In this document: in pieces, positions 7,714 through 11,246 of the stretch
How the letters are laid out: each line of letters begins with the position of its first letter
How positions within the stretch are numbered: position 1 is the stretch's first letter
Assembly: GCA_020026035.1 (NCBI GenBank)
Contig: JAHHRC010000045.1
Coordinates: 1 to 11,246, forward strand
Source of the DNA: Erysipelotrichaceae bacterium
GTDB taxonomy: Bacteria; Bacillota_I; Bacilli_A; Erysipelotrichales; Erysipelotrichaceae
Direction: 5' to 3'
Length of the DNA stretch: 11,246 nt
The notes under the pieces: generated by a model
The model's database searches: none
Seen by the model: only the letters and a program-made list of their open reading frames with translations
What the model was told of the DNA's origin: nothing
Position numbers and translations under genes: made by a program

Positions 7714-7926
7714 TTAAACATCAATTTTCATAGCCAACTCACGATCCAACGCAAGTCTTGACTCTTTGACGCGAACAATGAGATTGCCACCGTTTTTTGA
7801 CACGACAGTGACTGTACCACCAGGTGTAAAACCAAGATCCTCCAGATGTTTCTTCATCTCCGGTTTCCCTTTCACCTTGCGGATTACGTACTCTTCATCC
7901 ACATTTGCAAATAATAATGGCATCAT
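7714..7926 (-). CDS. feoA: FeoA-family protein (first of two)
   Basis: This 70-residue FeoA-like protein is the promoter-proximal gene of the ferrous iron operon. It has the pattern MMPLLFANV...IRKVKGKPEMKKHLEDLGFTPGGTVTVV...VRVKESRLALDRELAMKI, recognisable as the FeoA variant that often precedes the canonical one in Firmicutes. A GTG nine bases further upstream (7935) is in frame but sits directly against the AGGA site. The ATG at 7926 has about 10 bases of spacing and gives the expected MMPL start, so it is preferred; the next ATG at 7923 is also possible. A role in regulating or assembling FeoB is inferred from family and operon context. Confidence 0.88.
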   Translation of the reverse strand: MMPLLFANVDEEYVIRKVKGKPEMKKHLEDLGFTPGGTVTVVSKNGGNLIVRVKESRLALDRELAMKIDV

Positions 7927-7952
7927 TTCTTCCACATCCTTTTTGAAATACA

Positions 7953-7990
7953 GTTAAACCGTACTAACGTTTGTTAGTATAATCTAACAA
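7953..7990. promoter_or_regulatory. Alternating half-site operator over the feo -10
   Basis: Two overlapping perfect palindromes share one arm. TACTAAC-GTTT-GTTAGTA lies at 7962-7979, and TTGTTAG-N6-CTAACAA at 7971-7990. An outer GTTA (7953-7956) and TAAC (7985-7988) extend the first dyad symmetrically. The -10 (7976-7981) and the presumed start site lie inside, so binding would block transcription. GTTAG/CTAAC half-sites recall DtxR/IdeR-family boxes, but the spacing differs, so an iron-sensing repressor is only an inference. Confidence 0.6.
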
Positions 7991-8004
7991 TGCACAAGAG
8001 TCAA
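7976..8004 (-). promoter_or_regulatory. feo operon promoter
   Basis: On the minus strand TTGACT (7999-8004) and TATACT (7976-7981) are separated by exactly 17 bases, each five of six to consensus. This is the best sigma-A promoter in the window. Transcription would begin near 7969, leaving a leader of about 43 bases before the first feoA. No gene intervenes between it and the alr terminator. Confidence 0.85.
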
Positions 8005-8040
8005 CCACCGCTAACCCCTTCCAATTGAAATTTATACAAA

Positions 8041-8069
8041 TAAAAAGACTTGTCTATTTAACAAGCCTT
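8041..8069 (-). terminator. Intrinsic terminator overlapping the alr stop codon
   Basis: On the minus strand AAGGCTTGT (8069 down to 8061) pairs with ACAAGTCTT (8053 down to 8045) with one G-U pair, and a T-run follows. The seven-base loop contains the TAA stop of alr (8058-8060), so the last codons of the gene form one arm of the stem. Confidence 0.7.
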
Positions 8070-9167
8070 GTTCTTCGCATGCTCTAAACGCATATTGTGT
8101 TCATAACGAGTACCACCTTGTACATATACCCGTGTTACACGAGGTGTAATCAAACACATAATCTCATAAGGAATCGTATCCAACTCTTTCGCCATTTCAT
8201 TGATCGAAATATGCTTCCCAAAGATTTCCACCTTCGTACCAACTTCCACATACTTTGGTAACTTCACCATACATTGATCCATACATACATTTCCAACAAT
8301 TGGACATAACAAGCCATCAATGTATACAAACCGTCCCTGGTTCTTTCGATTCAATCCATCCGCATAGCCAATCGGTAACGTCGCAATCCATTCTTCATCC
8401 ATCGCTGTATACGTTGCCCCATAGCCAATGACATCGCCCTTCTTTACTTTCTTTACCATCGTAATCCTTGTATACAAGGAAAGAGGTTCTAATAAGTCAT
8501 CTTTGTAATTACTGATGCCATACAAAGAAATCCCCGTACGACATGCATTACTAATTGGGTCTTTAAAGAAAATCGTCGCATCACTATTGTCACAATGAAT
8601 CCAATCAAATGGATAATCCAAATACTTCACAGCCTCTTCAAACCGTTCATACTGTTTCTTTGTCATTTCCATACTATTGCTTGCACAACAAAAATGCGTA
8701 AAGATTCCTTCTACCAAACATCCAGCATCCACTAACCGACTTAGTGCAAGTTTCATTTCTTCTAAGTCATGAAAGCCAATCCGATTCATTCCCGTATCAA
8801 CCTTCAAATGCACCTTTAAACCAGCACACCCCTTCTTACAAACCGCATCAACCCATTCCATCGAGTATCCAGCTGTCGCAACCTTATACGCAATCAAAGC
8901 ATCCACATCCTCAACACAAGTTGCCCCTAAGACAAACAACTCGCCTTGATAGCCTTTTTCACGCAAACAAATTGCCTCATCCAAAGAAGATACCGCAAGC
9001 ATACTTGCCCCAGCTCTTACACAAGCATTTCCCACTTCAAGATCACCAGCCCCATAGGCATCGGCCTTTACAACGGCAATAAAACGCTTCTTACAAATCT
9101 TATGAATCGTCCGCACATTTTCCTCAATGGCGTCTAAATCAATTTCCATCCATGTTTTCCTGTACAT
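8058..9167 (-). CDS. alr: Alanine racemase
   Basis: This PLP enzyme interconverts L- and D-alanine, supplying D-alanine for peptidoglycan in the cytoplasm. With the start at 9167 it has 369 residues, the usual length. The PLP lysine is K34 in VVKADAYGAG, and the second catalytic base is Y249 in GYGATYTA. VDTGMNRIGF, PIGYADGLNR and GNVCMDQCMV are the other family signatures. The frame stays open for 40 more codons upstream (to 9287), but those residues do not look like the family and they overlap the predicted promoter. AAGGTG five bases before the 9167 ATG, and the normal MYRKTWMEIDLDAIEEN start, decide the choice. It is a single-gene unit ending in a terminator that overlaps its stop codon. 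Confidence 0.95.
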   Translation of the reverse strand: MYRKTWMEIDLDAIEENVRTIHKICKKRFIAVVKADAYGAGDLEVGNACVRAGASMLAVSSLDEAICLREKGYQGELFVLGATCVEDVDALIAYKVATAGYSMEWVDAVCKKGCAGLKVHLKVDTGMNRIGFHDLEEMKLALSRLVDAGCLVEGIFTHFCCASNSMEMTKKQYERFEEAVKYLDYPFDWIHCDNSDATIFFKDPISNACRTGISLYGISNYKDDLLEPLSLYTRITMVKKVKKGDVIGYGATYTAMDEEWIATLPIGYADGLNRKNQGRFVYIDGLLCPIVGNVCMDQCMVKLPKYVEVGTKVEIFGKHISINEMAKELDTIPYEIMCLITPRVTRVYVQGGTRYEHNMRLEHAKNKAC

Positions 9168-9207
9168 ACATTCACCTTCGATTACATTTTCTTTCAATTC
9201 TTTCTTA

Positions 9208-9235
9208 ATCATAAACTTGTTTACAATTTTTGCAA
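9208..9235 (-). promoter_or_regulatory. Probable alr promoter
   Basis: On the minus strand TTGCAA (9230-9235) and TATGAT (9208-9213) are 16 bases apart, four and five of six to consensus. The resulting leader would be about 35 bases. Support is moderate because the region is AT-rich. Confidence 0.5.
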
Positions 9236-9254
9236 CAGAAAGCATATTGCAAAA
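9228..9254. repeat. Inverted repeat joining the divergent -35 elements
   Basis: TTTTGCAA (9228-9235) and TTGCAAAA (9247-9254) are perfect inverted copies 11 bases apart. Each contains the TTGCAA -35 of one of the two divergent promoters (alr leftward, T-box leader rightward). It could be an operator or just a result of both promoters using the same -35. Confidence 0.6.
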
Positions 9255-9275
9255 TCTTTGTAAATCCATTATTAT
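9247..9275 (+). promoter_or_regulatory. Promoter of the T-box leader and symporter
   Basis: TTGCAA (9247-9252) and TATTAT (9270-9275) are separated by 17 bases, four and five of six to consensus. Transcription from about 9282 would include the entire T-box leader. A TGCAT-AC-ATGCA palindrome (9279-9290) lies at the start region. Confidence 0.6.
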
Positions 9276-9291
9276 GCTTGCATACATGCAT

Positions 9292-9552
9292 TGATAGAAA
9301 CAAGTAGCTTACAAACCCTATGTATAGAGAATGGTTGGCTGGTGAAAAACCAAGATAGATTGTAAGTGAATACCTTCTTGAGCAGCTTCTTGAAAAGCGT
9401 ATGCTTAGTAGAGATAGACGGTCTCGCCCGATATCGCGATACGTGCTTGATAGAGCACTAGAGGAATCAATCGTGAGGTTGGTTTAAACAAAGGTGGTAC
9501 CACGTTTCTAACGTCCTTTGTCTAGCATTGCTAGATAGAGGACTTTTTGTTT
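9292..9552 (+). promoter_or_regulatory. T-box riboswitch, probable tyrosine (UAC) specifier
   Basis: This leader senses uncharged tRNA and controls the downstream symporter by antitermination. Stem I is visible: CTTACAA (9308-9314) pairs with TTGTAAG (9360-9366), with an AGTA on the 5' side (9303-9306) and a GGTTGG/GGTGAAAAACC distal arm. On the 3' side the TGAA that normally precedes the specifier is followed by TAC (9371-9373), then TTGAG. UAC is a tyrosine codon. A stem III hairpin is at 9443-9458. The antiterminator pairs ACAAAGG (9488-9494) with CCTTTGT (9515-9521) and ACGTT (9502-9506) with AACGT (9510-9514), leaving the canonical seven-base bulge TGGTACC (9495-9501). The variable base of the bulge is U, which pairs with a discriminator A, as tRNA-Tyr carries. 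The base after the specifier is C where A is usual, so the codon call is strong but not certain. Confidence 0.93.
9513..9551 (+). terminator. T-box leader terminator hairpin
   Basis: A 14-base-pair stem joins 9513-9526 to 9530-9543 (two G-U pairs) around an ATT loop, followed by TTTTTGTTT. Its left arm contains the 9515-9521 segment that also pairs in the antiterminator, so the two structures exclude each other. Confidence 0.93.
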
Positions 9553-9566
9553 GAAAGGAAAAGACT

Positions 9567-10889
9567 ATGAAAGACAAAAAACACTTTAGATCCAAATGGG
9601 GATTCATCCTCGCATCCGTTGGTTCAGCCGTCGGAATGGCCAATGTTTGGGGCTTTCCAAACAAACTAGGCTCCCTTGGCGGCGGATCCTTCCTACTGAT
9701 TTACCTCTTCTTTATCTGGCTATTTTCCTATGTAGGTTTACCAACCGAATTCGCACTCGGAAGATTTGCCAAAACAGGCCCACTTGGAACCTACCAAAAA
9801 GCCTTTGAAACACGCAAGAAAGACCTTGGAACACTCGGTCGCATCCTTGCCTACCTACCACTTGCAGGCTCAATGTGCATCGCCATTGGCTATGCCATCA
9901 TCGTTGCCTATGTTGGAAAAGCACTCTTTGACTCCATCACCGGAACTTTAATGCATGTAAATGCCGGTAGCTGGTTTGAAAGCTTCGCTCTACAACCATC
10001 GGCCGTTATTGTATACCATATCGCCATTGTGTCGATTACCTTACTAACCATCGCCTTTGGCGCAAACAGCATAGAAAAAACAAACAAAGTCATTATGCCA
10101 CTGTTCTTCTTAATCTTCTTGATCCTAGCCATCCGCGTCTTCTTCCTAGATGGCGCAAAAGCGGGATACAAGTTCCTATTCATTCCAAACCTTGCGGCCT
10201 TTACAGACGTTAAGACTTGGATCTTCGCCATGGGACAAGCCCTCTTCTCTTTATCCATCACCGGAAGTGGCATGATCGTATACGGTGCATACTTAAGTGA
10301 TGATGAAGACATCATCTCCTCAAGCCGCCTCACCGCCATCTTCGATACCATTGCAGCACTTATTGCAAGCTTAGTCATCATCCCAGCCTGCTTCGCCTAC
10401 AACCTAGACGTAAACGCTGGACCAAGCTTACTCTTTGTGACTCTACCAACAATCCTACAAGACATTCCGTTTGGACAAGTCTTTGCGATCATTCTTTATA
10501 CCGCAATGATCTTTGCCGGTATTTCAAGCTTACAAAACATGTTTGAAGCCGTAGGAGAATCCCTAATGCACCGCTTCAAGAAACTAAACCGCTTCACAAC
10601 CATCCTAATCCTAGCAAGCATTTGTCTTGTCTTTGGATTACGCATGGAACAAATCAGCCAATGGGGCCCATGGATGGACTTCGTAAGTATTTACATCATC
10701 CCAATCGGCGCAACCATTGGAGCCATCACTTGGTTCTTTGTCATGGACCAAAACGCCTTACTACAAGCCATTAACCTAGGTGCTACAAACAAACAAGGAA
10801 AGACCTTCCTAAACCTCGGAAAATTCGTCTATGTCCCTCTTGTATTAGCTCTAAGTCTTATTGCTTTAATCTTTAAAATCTCGTTCTAA
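9567..10889 (+). CDS. Neurotransmitter:sodium symporter family transporter, probable tyrosine importer
   Basis: This 440-residue inner-membrane protein belongs to the neurotransmitter:sodium symporter (NSS, LeuT-like) family, which imports amino acids with Na+. The first helix carries the family signature SKWGFILASVGSAVGMANVWGFPNKLGS..GGG, including the unwound Gly-rich segment that binds Na+ and substrate. LLIYLFFIWLFSYVGLPTEFALGR follows as helix 2. Eleven to twelve hydrophobic segments are visible. The length and likely topology resemble Tyt1, the tyrosine NSS transporter of Fusobacterium nucleatum. Position 29 is Gly where LeuT has the extracellular-gate Arg30, and the FPY motif reads FPN. 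AAAGGA lies about eight bases before the ATG, just past the T-box terminator, so expression should rise when tyrosyl-tRNA is uncharged. The family call is firm; the tyrosine substrate is inferred from the riboswitch. Confidence 0.93.
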   Translation: MKDKKHFRSKWGFILASVGSAVGMANVWGFPNKLGSLGGGSFLLIYLFFIWLFSYVGLPTEFALGRFAKTGPLGTYQKAFETRKKDLGTLGRILAYLPLAGSMCIAIGYAIIVAYVGKALFDSITGTLMHVNAGSWFESFALQPSAVIVYHIAIVSITLLTIAFGANSIEKTNKVIMPLFFLIFLILAIRVFFLDGAKAGYKFLFIPNLAAFTDVKTWIFAMGQALFSLSITGSGMIVYGAYLSDDEDIISSSRLTAIFDTIAALIASLVIIPACFAYNLDVNAGPSLLFVTLPTILQDIPFGQVFAIILYTAMIFAGISSLQNMFEAVGESLMHRFKKLNRFTTILILASICLVFGLRMEQISQWGPWMDFVSIYIIPIGATIGAITWFFVMDQNALLQAINLGATNKQGKTFLNLGKFVYVPLVLALSLIALIFKISF

Positions 10890-10891
10890 AC

Positions 10892-10920
10892 AAAAAGTTG
10901 GCCTAATCGGTCAACTTTTT
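10892..10920. terminator. Bidirectional terminator shared by symporter and MATE genes
   Basis: AAAAAGTTG (10892-10900) and CAACTTTTT (10912-10920) are perfect inverted copies, and three inner pairs (one G-U) extend the stem to 12 pairs with a five-base loop. Each strand ends in a T-run. It starts three bases after the symporter stop. The last codons and the stop of the convergent MATE gene lie inside it. Confidence 0.93.
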
Positions 10921-11246
10921 AACATGCGGATGGCTCGCCACCAAAACGAGGGTCAAAACAAACGTAATTCCTTCCGCAAGTGGCATGATCCAAAAAATAG
11001 ACGCCACACCAAATCGTTTTGGGAATACAACCAACATAATCGCCACTAACAATAACTCCCTCAACATCGAAATCAACAACGACTTCTTTGATTGAAGTTG
11101 TGCATCTAAGTAATACGAACTAACAATGTTAATCCCCATTACAACAAAGCCAATCGCATACAACCGCATCGCTTTCACACCACTTACTTCTATATAGGAA
11201 TTCATCGACATGTACATTCCTAAAACATACTTTGCAAAGAAAAAGG
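10903..11246 (-). CDS. MATE family exporter, C-terminal part (5'-truncated)
   Basis: This is the C-terminal end of a multidrug and toxic compound extrusion (MATE) family transporter. The frame stays open to the window edge (FFFAKYVLG precedes an internal Met at 11217), so the start lies outside. The visible 114 residues contain AMRLYAIGFVVMGINIVSSYYLDAQ, then SKKSLLISMLRELLLVAIMLVVFPKRFG, then IFWIMPLAEGITFVLTLVLV. These match the last membrane helices of Firmicute MATE proteins, where the pattern LRIYAIGF..MGIN...YYQA..K...SLLISLLR is common. The substrate cannot be told from this part. The final residues KKLTD and the TAG stop are encoded within the shared terminator hairpin. Confidence 0.85.
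   Translation of the reverse strand, partial: FFFAKYVLGMYMSMNSYIEVSGVKAMRLYAIGFVVMGINIVSSYYLDAQLQSKKSLLISMLRELLLVAIMLVVFPKRFGVASIFWIMPLAEGITFVLTLVLVASHPHVKKLTD

Noticed and set aside
7971..7990. Rex box at the feo promoter
   Set aside because: TTGTTA and TAACAA are present in the right orientation but eight bases apart, two more than the usual Rex spacing, so the match is not claimed.
8744..9082. 112-residue plus-strand frame opposite alr
   Set aside because: Pro/His/Gln-rich antisense shadow within a secure alanine racemase gene.
9168..9287. 40-residue N-terminal extension of alanine racemase
   Set aside because: The frame is open, but the residues do not resemble the family, there is no ribosome site at the upstream ATG, and the stretch holds the likely alr promoter. 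The 9167 start has a good ribosome site and the normal N-terminus.
9371..9374. Threonine (ACC) or isoleucine (AUA) specifier in the T-box
   Set aside because: Both need a shift from the position directly after the conserved GAA; UAC at the normal register also agrees with the transporter family and with the discriminator-pairing base.
9908..10381. 157-residue minus-strand frame opposite the symporter
   Set aside because: Antisense to a clear NSS gene; no ribosome site or family pattern.
1..11246. Mobile element, prophage, CRISPR or toxin-antitoxin locus
   Set aside because: No transposase, integrase, spaced direct repeats or small paired genes were seen on either strand.

Overview
The window looks like a piece of chromosome from a low-to-moderate-GC Firmicute. 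Supporting signs are strong AGGAGG-type ribosome binding sites, TTGACA/TATAAT-type promoters, U-tailed intrinsic terminators, a T-box riboswitch, a tandem feoA-feoA-feoB operon and an ECF transporter of the MptD/Trep_Strep type. TGA is used as stop. An Erysipelotrichia-like host would fit, but that is an inference from protein style, not proven by the window. No phage, insertion sequence, CRISPR array, tRNA or rRNA gene was seen. All genes are housekeeping, transport or envelope functions.

Layout. 1-2404 (+): the end of an energy-coupling-factor (ECF) transporter operon: a truncated EcfT, a fused double ATPase, and an MptD-family S component, closed by a terminator. 2412-3371 (-): a single L-lactate dehydrogenase gene with its own promoter; the FBP-site residues are present. 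3476-4885 (-): a Wzz-like polysaccharide co-polymerase whose cytoplasmic C-terminus looks like a BY-kinase fold that has lost its P-loop; it has its own promoter and terminator. 4994-7926 (-): the ferrous iron operon feoA-feoA-feoB, driven by a strong promoter embedded in alternating GTTAG/CTAAC half-sites. The FeoB carries a strongly acidic insert of about 90 residues. 8058-9167 (-): alanine racemase. 9168-9566: a 399-base gene-free region holding two back-to-back promoters (alr leftward, transporter rightward) and a complete T-box leader whose probable specifier is UAC (tyrosine). 9567-10889 (+): a 440-residue neurotransmitter:sodium symporter, probably a tyrosine importer like Fusobacterium Tyt1. 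10903-11246 (-): the C-terminal end of a MATE-type exporter, sharing a bidirectional terminator with the symporter.

How the parts work together. Most are independent single-gene or small operons for uptake (iron, an unknown ECF substrate, tyrosine), fermentation (LDH) and envelope building (Alr, co-polymerase). The most notable items are the tyrosine T-box/transporter pair, whose specifier, discriminator-pairing base and transporter family all agree; a GTTAG-N6-CTAA palindrome shared by the feo and ldh promoters, suggesting one regulator may link iron uptake and fermentation; the acidic insert in FeoB; and the pseudo-kinase-like co-polymerase. Nothing in the window amounts to a demonstrably new multi-gene system.
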